Assembly (NCBI GenBank): GCA_045634365.1 | Contig: JAZRAC010000044.1 | Location: 1 to 20,367, forward strand | DNA from: HGM04593 sp045634365 | GTDB taxonomy: Bacteria > Bacteroidota > Bacteroidia > Bacteroidales > Bacteroidaceae | Reading direction: 5' to 3' | Length of the DNA stretch: 20,367 bases | Shown: positions 14,718 to 20,367 of the stretch, piece after piece | Numbering within the stretch: position 1 is the first letter of the stretch | Layout: each line of letters starts with the position of its first letter | Notes under the pieces: model-generated | Seen by the model: the letters and a program-made list of their open reading frames with translations, nothing else | Database searches by the model: none | Told to the model about the DNA's origin: nothing | Position numbers and translations under genes: made by a program

Positions 14718-16010
14718 ATGGGATACTTATTTACATCGGAATCGGTTTCCGAAGGACACCCCGACAAGGTTGCCGACCAGATTTCAGATGCTGTACTCGA
14801 CGAACTTTTGGCCTTTGACCCTCAATCGAAGGTTGCTTGCGAAACTCTCGTAACCACCGGACAGGTTGTAATTGCCGGAGAGGTAAAATCATCGGCCTAC
14901 ATAGACTTACAGGATATTGCACGCCACGTAATCAACCGCATCGGCTACACAAAAAGCGAATATATGTTCGATGGAAACTCGTGCGGAATTTTCTCGGCCA
15001 TTCACGAACAGAGTGCCGACATTAACCGTGGTGTTGAGCGAGAAGAGCCTATGGACCAAGGTGCCGGCGACCAAGGAATGATGTTCGGTTACGCAACCAA
15101 CGAGACAGAGAACTATATGCCCGTGTCGCTCGACCTCTCGCACCTCATCCTGCTCGAACTTGCCGACATTCGTCGCGAGGGCAAAGTAATGACCTATCTG
15201 CGCCCCGACTCAAAGAGCCAGGTAACCATCGAGTATAACGACGAGAATAAGCCTGTGCGCATAGATACAATCGTTGTTTCGACACAGCACGACGACTTTA
15301 TTAAACCCGCCGAAAATACCCCCGAGGCACAAGCCGCAGCCGACAAGGCACAGGTTGCTAAAATACACGAAGATGTGGTAAATATCCTCATTCCCCGTGT
15401 AAAGGCAAAAATCACATCACCCAAAGTGCTCGCCCTCTTTAACGATGCGATAAAATATCACGTAAACCCCACGGGCAAGTTCGTGATTGGCGGCCCCCAC
15501 GGCGACACAGGCCTCACCGGACGAAAAATCATTGTCGACACATACGGCGGCAAAGGCGCACACGGCGGCGGTGCATTCAGCGGGAAAGACCCCAGCAAGG
15601 TAGACCGCAGCGCAGCATACGCAGCCCGCCACATTGCCAAAAACCTTGTGGCAGCCGGCGTTGCCGACGAAGCACTCATACAGCTATCATACGCCATAGG
15701 CGTTGCACAGCCCGTGAGCGTATTTGTAAACACATACGGCACAGCCAAAGTGAATATGAGCGACGGAGAGATTGCACAAAAGGTTCAGGAGCTATTCGAC
15801 CTGCGCCCAAAAGCCATAGAGGAGCGTTTGAAACTACGCAACCCCATATACAGCGAAACAGCCGCGTATGGCCACGTAGGCCGCAAGCCGCAGGTGGTGA
15901 CAAAGAGTTTCGAATCGCGTTACCTCGACACAAAAACAATCACCGTGGAGCTTTTCACTTGGGAGAAACTCGACTATGCAGACAAAGTAAAAGAGGCATT
16001 TGCACTCTAA
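14718..16010 (+). CDS. metK: S-adenosylmethionine synthetase
   Basis: Makes SAM from methionine and ATP. The 430-residue protein has the expected motifs: EGHPDKVADQISDA (H14, D16) binding ATP and magnesium, GAGDQGMMFGYA, and GGPHGDTGLTGRKI with the adjoining DTYGG loop, followed by GGGAFSGKDPSKVDRSAAY. It is longer than E. coli MetK (384), as usual in Bacteroidota. It is preceded by a Bacteroides-type promoter and a SAM-II-like leader, which fits feedback control by its product. Two genes follow at 3-bp spacing. Confidence 0.97.
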   Translation: MGYLFTSESVSEGHPDKVADQISDAVLDELLAFDPQSKVACETLVTTGQVVIAGEVKSSAYIDLQDIARHVINRIGYTKSEYMFDGNSCGIFSAIHEQSADINRGVEREEPMDQGAGDQGMMFGYATNETENYMPVSLDLSHLILLELADIRREGKVMTYLRPDSKSQVTIEYNDENKPVRIDTIVVSTQHDDFIKPAENTPEAQAAADKAQVAKIHEDVVNILIPRVKAKITSPKVLALFNDAIKYHVNPTGKFVIGGPHGDTGLTGRKIIVDTYGGKGAHGGGAFSGKDPSKVDRSAAYAARHIAKNLVAAGVADEALIQLSYAIGVAQPVSVFVNTYGTAKVNMSDGEIAQKVQELFDLRPKAIEERLKLRNPIYSETAAYGHVGRKPQVVTKSFESRYLDTKTITVELFTWEKLDYADKVKEAFAL

Positions 16011-16013
16011 ACT

Positions 16014-16610
16014 ATGTTTAAAAAGATAGCCGACTTAATAAACAGAATGAGGCACAACAGGGGGTTTGGCATACAATCCCCCTCTGCCTTTCATTTTGTT
16101 ACACAAGTGCTTAAAGAACCATTGCACTACTATTCCTACAAAAAAATAGACCGTGTGGCAAAAAGCGACGGCACGCAGGGGAAAGAGTATTACCGCAGGC
16201 TGTTCCGTGTGGCAAACAATTTTAAGCCCGAAAGCATTATCATAGTCGGCAACAAATGCAACGCCGCAAAAACCGCGCTCATCGAAGCACGAAGCAATGC
16301 CGCAACAATCACCATTGAGAGTGGCGACACTGCACAACTGCAAGCAACCCTGCAAGCACAAAAAGGCGCAGTGCTCATCTACATTGGAGAGTGCAACAAC
16401 TACGCCGCCTGTGGCAACGCCGCAATAGAACAGGCAAAAAGCGACACAGTGGTAATTATCGAGGGCATACAACAAATAAGAGAAAAAGCACTATGGTGGG
16501 AGAGTGCCATAAAGAGCCCCCGCACGGTGGTAACATACGACCTGTACAGCGCAGGGATACTCCTCTTCGACAAAGAGAAACAGAAACAGAACTACACTCT
16601 TAAAATGTAG
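16014..16610 (+). CDS. Degenerate class I methyltransferase-like protein
   Basis: A 198-residue protein. The N-terminal RGFGIQSPSAFHFVTQV and the C-terminal VVTYDLYSAGILLFDKEKQKQNYTLK are hallmarks of a Bacteroidota group of Rossmann O-methyltransferase-like proteins. The SAM-binding glycine motif, normally like EIGTSLG, is here IIVGNKCNAA (75-84 region), and the acidic metal/catalytic DD(I/V)HW region is replaced by IIEGIQQI. Cofactor binding is therefore doubtful; it could be a decayed enzyme or a repurposed fold. It lies 3 bp behind metK and 3 bp before the cobalamin adenosyltransferase, thus in the SAM-controlled operon. Confidence 0.6.
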   Translation: MFKKIADLINRMRHNRGFGIQSPSAFHFVTQVLKEPLHYYSYKKIDRVAKSDGTQGKEYYRRLFRVANNFKPESIIIVGNKCNAAKTALIEARSNAATITIESGDTAQLQATLQAQKGAVLIYIGECNNYAACGNAAIEQAKSDTVVIIEGIQQIREKALWWESAIKSPRTVVTYDLYSAGILLFDKEKQKQNYTLKM

Positions 16611-16613
16611 AAA

Positions 16614-17150
16614 ATGAAGAAAGCGACAATATACACACGCCAAGGCGACTGCGGAGAAACCTCGCTGATAGGCAACACGCGAGTACCCAAAGACCACCCG
16701 CGAGTAGAGGCCTACGGTACCATCGACGAGCTAAATGCCGCAATAGGATTGCTGTGCAGCCATCTGCCGCAAGAGGAACGCACACTCCTCGAAGGAATTG
16801 AGAACAATCTGCTCACCATAGGATACATTCTCGCTCACGACAAAGAGTGCAACACCAATATAGAGGAGCACACAATGCAAGAACTCGAACAGGCAATAGA
16901 CCGCATAGAAGGGCAGCTGCCACCAATGCACAGCTTCATTCTCCCCTGCAAAGGCGAAGGGAGCGCACGTGCCAATTTGTGTCGCACCATCTGCCGCAGA
17001 GCCGAGCGCCGCATAGTAACCCTGCAACGCGAATGCTCGGTGGCACCACGCATTCTGCAATATATAAACCGCCTCTCCGACTATCTATTTCTGCTCCAAC
17101 GCCTGCTGTGCGAGGGAGAGGAAAAAAAGTGGGAAAAGCCTTGTAAATAA
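16614..17150 (+). CDS. PduO-type ATP:cob(I)alamin adenosyltransferase
   Basis: Transfers the adenosyl group of ATP to cob(I)alamin to make coenzyme B12. The 178-residue protein has the family's N-terminal YTRQGDCGETSL with the ATP-binding lysine/arginine stretch RVPKDHPRVEAYGTIDELNA. Further on are the conserved CRRAERR segment (about 127-133) and YINRLSDYLF near the C-terminus, which contribute to nucleotide and corrinoid binding. Length is normal for a single-domain enzyme. It is the third gene of the metK operon, and its 3' end overlaps the DUF2795 promoter. Confidence 0.93.
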   Translation: MKKATIYTRQGDCGETSLIGNTRVPKDHPRVEAYGTIDELNAAIGLLCSHLPQEERTLLEGIENNLLTIGYILAHDKECNTNIEEHTMQELEQAIDRIEGQLPPMHSFILPCKGEGSARANLCRTICRRAERRIVTLQRECSVAPRILQYINRLSDYLFLLQRLLCEGEEKKWEKPCK

Positions 17151-17170
17151 ACAATTTTAGACTACATTTG
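17141..17170 (+). promoter_or_regulatory. DUF2795 gene promoter
   Basis: TTG (17141-17143), a 19-bp spacer and TACATTTG (17163-17170), an exact TAnnTTTG. The -33 box lies within the last codons of the adenosyltransferase gene. The expected leader is about 33 nt and very A rich, typical for well-translated Bacteroidota genes. Confidence 0.75.
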
Positions 17171-17209
17171 CAGCCATTATACAAAAAACAATAAAAACAT
17201 TTATACACT

Positions 17210-17431
17210 ATGTACTGGACATTAGAATTAGCATCGAAATTGGAAGACGCCCCCTGGCCCGCAACAAAAGACGAACTCATCGACTATGCAGTGCGCTCGG
17301 GTGCTCCGTTGGAAGTTATAGAGAATTTGCAGGAAATTGAGGACGAAGGCGATGTTTACGAGAGCATCGAGGACATCTGGCCCGACTACCCCAGCAAAGA
17401 GGACTTTTTCTTTGACGAGGAGGAGTATTAA
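17210..17431 (+). CDS. DUF2795 small acidic protein
   Basis: A 73-residue soluble protein beginning MYWTLELASKLEDAPWPATK and ending in an acidic tail FFFDEEEY. It fits the DUF2795 family, small conserved proteins of Bacteroidota and some other phyla with a predicted helical fold and no known function. It has its own promoter and a strong terminator 30 bp behind the stop. The last 29 bases (17404-17432, including the stop) recur at 19588-19616, so this gene's 3' end is the left boundary of the accessory segment. Confidence 0.88.
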   Translation: MYWTLELASKLEDAPWPATKDELIDYAVRSGAPLEVIENLQEIEDEGDVYESIEDIWPDYPSKEDFFFDEEEY

Positions 17432-17432
17432 A
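17404..17432 (+). repeat. Direct repeat, left copy (3' end of the DUF2795 gene)
   Basis: Positions 17404-17432 match 19588-19616 at 27 of 29 bases, with 24 of 25 in the core 17408-17432. The core encodes FFDEEEY and the stop codon. The two copies are in the same orientation and 2184 bp apart, and they frame the GH108/lipoprotein gene pair. Confidence 0.85.
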
Positions 17433-17461
17433 AGCAACAAGCGAGTTAAACAGCTAAATAT

Positions 17462-17505
17462 CAACGGGATAAGCAAAGTCATTTGTTTGTCCCGTTGGTG
17501 TTTTA
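17462..17505 (+). terminator. Terminator behind the DUF2795 gene
   Basis: A 16-bp stem (17462-17477 with 17482-17497; two G-U pairs, otherwise perfect) has the 4-nt loop GTCA and is followed by GTGTTTT. It starts 30 bp after the DUF2795 stop and lies just inside the direct-repeat-bounded segment. Confidence 0.85.
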
Positions 17506-17632
17506 TGGCGTTTTATAATCAAGTTTATATATCAAAAATCAATAGTTTAGAAATCCAAGTATTCGTTTGTTTCTCTCAATGACATAGGCTCTAAAAATCC
17601 TCGGGAATATTAGAATTTACGACACGGCACGG

Positions 17633-18568
17633 TTATTTAACAACCTGGTTATCATAATTAGCTCGCACCATCACAGCGCTGTCGGGCCAGAAGCCAAACT
17701 TTTCACCAGTTTTGAATAAAATGGTGTTCTTGCTGAAAAGTTCCAACGTTACCGCACAATCGGCATCGAGGAAGAAACGCCCTGCGGCTTTGTTACCTCT
17801 CGAGGAAGCAAGCAGGCGAGCCTGTGGCAGAGAGGTGCCGTCGTCGCCCCAATCGGGCATTTGTATTCTTGCGCCACCCAAAAACACGCCACCGGCTGTG
17901 AGCAACAGAGAATCGCCCTTTGCAGCAATGCTTATATTAAAATCTTGCCAAGGACCGTTTTTCTCCCATGCCCACTCACCTACAAACGGGGTGGGTGTAA
18001 TGCCTGCAACATCAAATGTATTTACAGCCGAAACATCGGCATCGGGCACAAAGGCATTTTCTTTATATAAATCTACCACCTCGGTTGAAAAAGAGTAATT
18101 TTCGCTGTTCTTGCGCACAAGCACCCCGCTAGCGGGCCAATAATTAACCTCGCCGCTTATATTGAACGTGAGCGTATCGAGCGATTTTAACTCAAAGGCA
18201 AGGGGATAGTATTCATTCTTTGGATAATTTTGAAACACGCTGAAATATTGGTTCACAATTGTGCCAGCGACCTTATTGCCGTTTTTTGGCACAGCCATAC
18301 AAGCCTGCGGTATTGCATTGCCCTTGCTATCGCTCAATGGGTTACCCGTCATATAATAAGGTTTCTGCCTCTCCCAAAAGAATGCCACAAGCAGCGAATC
18401 GCCTCGCTCACCTATGCGCACCGAGAGATTTTGAATAGAATCATTCGCTCCTACACACTCCCAACAACCCACAAACGGGGAGGGCGTAATGCCAGCAACA
18501 TCAACATCTTTCCTGCCATTGCAAGCGAATATGCTCAACGTGCAAACGATTAACAAAAACCTTTTCAT
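17633..18568 (-). CDS. Lipoprotein with two tandem copies of one domain (possible immunity protein)
   Basis: A 311-residue protein with a lipoprotein signal peptide (IFAC, lipidated Cys16). The rest is a duplication: copy 1 at 24-154 and copy 2 at 186-304. Both begin DVAGITP(S/T)PFVG.W and share GDSLL, a PQA motif, GN(K)xAG and a closing FWP/YWP..(A/G)V(M/L)VR.N. The repeats look like beta-rich domains; I do not recognise the family. The acidic export signal typical of surface lipoproteins is not evident after Cys16 (CNGRKD), so a periplasm-facing position is likely. It starts 3 nt behind the hydrolase stop. An immunity role against that enzyme is inferred from arrangement only. Its base composition is host-like, unlike its partner's. 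Confidence 0.75.
   Translation of the reverse strand: MKRFLLIVCTLSIFACNGRKDVDVAGITPSPFVGCWECVGANDSIQNLSVRIGERGDSLLVAFFWERQKPYYMTGNPLSDSKGNAIPQACMAVPKNGNKVAGTIVNQYFSVFQNYPKNEYYPLAFELKSLDTLTFNISGEVNYWPASGVLVRKNSENYSFSTEVVDLYKENAFVPDADVSAVNTFDVAGITPTPFVGEWAWEKNGPWQDFNISIAAKGDSLLLTAGGVFLGGARIQMPDWGDDGTSLPQARLLASSRGNKAAGRFFLDADCAVTLELFSKNTILFKTGEKFGFWPDSAVMVRANYDNQVVK
17982..18015. repeat. Intragenic repeat, second-domain copy
   Basis: These 34 bases match 18471-18504 at 31 positions, 489 bp (163 codons) apart, and encode the DVAGITPxPFVG entry motif of each lipoprotein domain. Nucleotide identity here is far higher than between the rest of the two domains, which suggests a recent exchange or strong constraint. 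Confidence 0.8.
18471..18504. repeat. Intragenic repeat, first-domain copy
   Basis: Partner of the 17982-18015 repeat, at the start of the first lipoprotein domain, just after the signal peptide. It differs at three bases, all silent or conservative (Ser/Thr). Confidence 0.8.
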
Positions 18569-18571
18569 AAA

Positions 18572-19378
18572 TTACCTATTTAAATGTCTGCTTTTTAATA
18601 TTGTATCACAACCCAATTTATTACCAATATCATTTATTCTATTAAACCAACCATTTATAAAACGTTGCTGTTCAGGATGCTTATCTACAATGCCATCACA
18701 ATGCTCTGCACGTGATTTTTGCAACTCTCTTTTCAACCATTTTTCATCAACGGCCTTTACCGCTTGATTTGTTTTATTCCCAATATAACCATCTTCAACT
18801 AAATTAAACCCTTTCTTGTTAAGAACCTTCTGCAAAGAAACAATTGCTGTTTGTGGTCCTGAATTAACAGAAAAATCATAAACAAGTTTCATTACATCAG
18901 TATTGTCAAGTAAACCAAATCCGCGACTATCCCATTCAGCTTTATATAATTTTATAGCATCGCTTTTTGTTAAGTTTTTAACATTATCAACATTTACACC
19001 TGCTTTATTTTTATATGTATCAAGGAATGGTTGTGTTATACCCATATTAGTTTCACCTCCTCGATCAAATTTATCATTAACGTAGCCTCCTTCATAATGC
19101 AAAACCAGAGGAATGGTTGCATAAAATAAAGAATCGCTACGATGTTTTTGTTTAGCCAATGAACCTTTTTCATTTTTCCCCAATTCATCAAGATTCTCTG
19201 GCGCAATTTCACTTTTTAAAGAATCACCATTCGAATAGTCTTCTATATAATAATATTTTGTAAGGGTCGAAGGTTGCATCATAAATCTTTGAACAGCCTT
19301 ATTCTTTTTTCTCTCACTTACAAGTTCATTTATACTATCCGATTGAAACTCCTCAATTATTTCTAATTCATCATTCAT
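18572..19378 (-). CDS. GH108-type peptidoglycan hydrolase with N-terminal extension (candidate antibacterial effector)
   Basis: A 268-residue protein. Residues 88-175 match glycoside hydrolase family 108 (N-acetylmuramidase endolysins), with EGGYVNDKFDRGGETNMGIT holding the catalytic-type Glu96 and VYDFSVNSGPQTAIVSLQKV. Residues 180-255 match the partner domain PG_binding_3 (EDGYIGNKTNQAV, then PEQQRFINGWFNRI). Residues 1-85 are an acidic, unfamiliar extension with no signal peptide or membrane segment; phage GH108 endolysins usually lack it. The gene is very AT rich (sampled 60-base lines about 23-40% G+C against about 50% in metK), a sign of transfer. It is first in an operon with the lipoprotein. 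It could also be a phage lysin remnant. Confidence 0.85.
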   Translation of the reverse strand: MNDELEIIEEFQSDSINELVSERKKNKAVQRFMMQPSTLTKYYYIEDYSNGDSLKSEIAPENLDELGKNEKGSLAKQKHRSDSLFYATIPLVLHYEGGYVNDKFDRGGETNMGITQPFLDTYKNKAGVNVDNVKNLTKSDAIKLYKAEWDSRGFGLLDNTDVMKLVYDFSVNSGPQTAIVSLQKVLNKKGFNLVEDGYIGNKTNQAVKAVDEKWLKRELQKSRAEHCDGIVDKHPEQQRFINGWFNRINDIGNKLGCDTILKSRHLNR

Positions 19379-19421
19379 TTTACATTATATTTTAAATTAC
19401 GAATGATGCAAAATTATATCA

Positions 19422-19454
19422 CAAATATACATTTCAAGTTGAAGAAATACCAAA
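19422..19454 (-). promoter_or_regulatory. Promoter of the GH108/lipoprotein operon
   Basis: Minus strand TTTG (19451-19454), 21 bp, TATATTTG (19422-19429), an exact TAnnTTTG, about 45 bp before the GH108 ATG. A second overlapping option uses TTG at 19435-19437 with TAATTTTG at 19409-19416. Host-type promoter signals suggest the cassette is readable by the native sigma factor. Confidence 0.6.
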
Positions 19455-19587
19455 TTAAACTCTCACATTCGCAAACATTTTCACAAAACCAACCTGCTTC
19501 CATCGCCTTTTACAGCCAAATATGTATCCCTCAAATGCATTAAGAAAATAATATAGACATTAAAAATCAAACAATTAAGAGACATTG

Positions 19588-19616
19588 CTTATTCTTTGAC
19601 GAGGAGGAATATTAAA
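19588..19616 (+). repeat. Direct repeat, right copy (orphan 3' end of a DUF2795 gene)
   Basis: The copy reads in frame as FFDEEEY plus stop, with one silent GAG-to-GAA change in the core, but no DUF2795 coding sequence precedes it apart from a weak AAGAGAC resemblance. It is followed after 29 bp by a strong terminator, as expected at the 3' end of a real gene. It may be the right attachment site of an inserted element or the last remnant of a decayed second gene copy. Confidence 0.8.
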
Positions 19617-19645
19617 TTTTCGCAAGCAAGGAATTTGCATAATTG

Positions 19646-19681
19646 GCGGTGCGACAATATTTTGTCGCACCGCTGTTTTTT
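19646..19681 (+). terminator. Strong terminator behind the orphan repeat
   Basis: GCGGTGCGACAA (19646-19657) pairs perfectly with TTGTCGCACCGC (19662-19673), with loop TATT, followed by TGTTTTTT. No complete plus-strand gene ends before it within the segment; only the orphan DUF2795 tail does. It may thus be the original terminator of that gene before the segment appeared. Confidence 0.9.
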
Positions 19682-19729
19682 ATCTGCTATTAAAAACGAA
19701 AAAGAAGAGGTAAATATTTGCTGCATTTA

Positions 19730-19760
19730 TTGACAAATGAATTTTGAGATATTATATTTG
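19730..19760 (+). promoter_or_regulatory. Promoter of the gene starting at 19849
   Basis: TTG (19730-19732), a 20-bp spacer and TATATTTG (19753-19760), an exact TAnnTTTG. The transcript would start near 19767 and have a leader of about 80 nt with only a weak hairpin (GTCG/CGAC, about 19808-19819). Confidence 0.7.
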
Positions 19761-19848
19761 CAGTTATAGCTACTGAAATGTCAGCAGTGTGGAAAGTGTT
19801 ATTTCTGTCGCTTTACGACTACTTTTAGGTACAATCAATAACAATATC

Positions 19849-20367
19849 ATGAAACGCATTTTTTCAACATTATTGCTGTTTGCTGTGCTCGTTACGACAG
19901 CATCGGCACAATATTTCCCAGTGGATACAGCGCGACTGAACAGTGCTTATAGAGCTATTGTCAGAGGCCCCAACACTCTTGAAAAACAGCAGGATTTTCT
20001 TGACGCCTTTCCTACCACATATATGGAGTTCTATTATACATATCAATATATTGAAGGAAATAATTACGACCTTGCAATGACGCGGATGGTGAACGCGCAT
20101 TTAACTGTTTTAAAAGACAGTCTATATCTTATAAGCGATTCACTTTATTGTAATAAACTTGTAAATTTGGCGGTGGGAATGAATGATACAGGCGAAATAA
20201 CATCACATCTTCAAGAAATTATACATATGGCAATGTTAAAGCATGAAAAGACGATGATGTTTGCCGTAATGCGTCTATTCAAAGCTTATCAACTTCAATT
20301 TTGGTCGTTCTATTGGTCGAGTGTAGCATATAGCGAAAGTTGGACAGAGCACTTCGTAAAACTATAT
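19849..20367 (+). CDS. Secreted protein of unknown family (3' end beyond the window)
   Basis: ATG 19849 opens a frame that stays open for 173 codons to the window edge. The product begins with a clear Sec signal peptide (MKRIFSTLLLFAVLVTTASA, cleavage before QYFPVD). The visible mature part is mostly helical, with aromatic-rich stretches (MEFYYTYQYIEG, and later QLQFWSFYWSSVAYSESW) and single cysteines. I do not recognise the family and name no function. It has its own promoter and sits right of the direct repeat, outside the flanked segment. G+C is lower than in the housekeeping genes (about 37% in one sampled 60-base line). Confidence 0.8.
   Translation, partial: MKRIFSTLLLFAVLVTTASAQYFPVDTARLNSAYRAIVRGPNTLEKQQDFLDAFPTTYMEFYYTYQYIEGNNYDLAMTRMVNAHLTVLKDSLYLISDSLYCNKLVNLAVGMNDTGEITSHLQEIIHMAMLKHEKTMMFAVMRLFKAYQLQFWSFYWSSVAYSESWTEHFVKLY

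Larger units (their letters stand above)
19379..19848. other. Intergenic region right of the GH108 gene
   Basis: No gene is seen in these 470 bases. They hold the minus-strand GH108 promoter (19422-19454), about 130 bases of A/T-rich DNA without clear signals, the right copy of the direct repeat (19588-19616), a strong terminator (19646-19681), and the promoter and leader of the next plus-strand gene (19730-19848). Confidence 0.7.

Noticed and set aside
17404..19616. Insertion sequence or complete integrative element
   Set aside because: No transposase, integrase or terminal inverted repeats are found; only direct repeats and two cargo-like genes are present.
19870..20100. Minus-strand reading frame of 76 codons opposite the last gene
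   Set aside because: It is antisense to a frame with a good signal peptide, promoter and uninterrupted 173 codons; the antisense product has no domain features.
1..20367. CRISPR arrays and tRNA genes
   Set aside because: No regularly spaced repeats and no cloverleaf-like sequence with a TTCGA T loop and matching arms were seen on either strand.

Overview
The window comes from a Bacteroidota genome, almost certainly order Bacteroidales. Three things support this: the 5' third of a 16S rRNA gene with Bacteroidales-type sequence on the minus strand at the left edge; repeated promoters of the Bacteroides sigma-ABfr type (TTTG or TTG, 19-21 bp, TAnnTTTG) instead of -35/-10 boxes; and small families typical of the phylum (DUF3098, DUF2795, DUF1599, a DoxX/MauE protein with a thioredoxin-like tail, a TruB without PUA domain). 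I cannot assign the genus from sequence alone.

Layout. 1-373: 16S rRNA (minus, partial), followed by its leader and promoter up to about 625. 900-2915: dnaG (plus), divergent from the rRNA operon. 2936-7321: a six-gene minus-strand operon read as glycosyltransferase, DUF1599 protein, DoxX-like membrane protein, tpiA, SPOR protein, folE. It meets dnaG tail to tail at a shared hairpin. 7521-8849: miaB (plus), ended by a perfect 18-bp bidirectional terminator shared with the small pspC gene (minus, 8952-9137). 9345-14459: a tightly packed seven-gene plus-strand operon (zinc-ribbon methyltransferase, ftsX, DUF3098, uppP, truB, queA, folK), with 1-4 nt overlaps at four of its six junctions. 14514-17150: metK, a degenerate methyltransferase-like gene and a PduO-type cobalamin adenosyltransferase, preceded by what I read as a SAM-II riboswitch. 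17210-17431: a DUF2795 gene.

The accessory part lies from 17432 to the right end. A near-perfect copy of the last 29 bases of the DUF2795 gene recurs at 19588-19616, so a segment of about 2.2 kb sits between direct repeats. That segment carries a minus-strand gene pair 3 nt apart: a very AT-rich GH108-type peptidoglycan hydrolase with an unusual 85-residue N-terminal extension and no signal peptide, and directly behind it a lipoprotein made of two tandem copies of one domain. The arrangement (unexported wall hydrolase, then envelope lipoprotein) resembles an antibacterial effector with its immunity protein, but that is inference. A further secreted protein of unknown family begins at 19849 and runs off the window.

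How the genes work together: the core part is housekeeping (replication priming, folate and queuosine biosynthesis, tRNA modification, undecaprenyl phosphate recycling, cell division, SAM synthesis). The most notable points are the metK leader, where a SAM-II-like aptamer is joined to a plausible set of mutually exclusive helices around the start codon, and the direct-repeat-flanked GH108/lipoprotein cassette.
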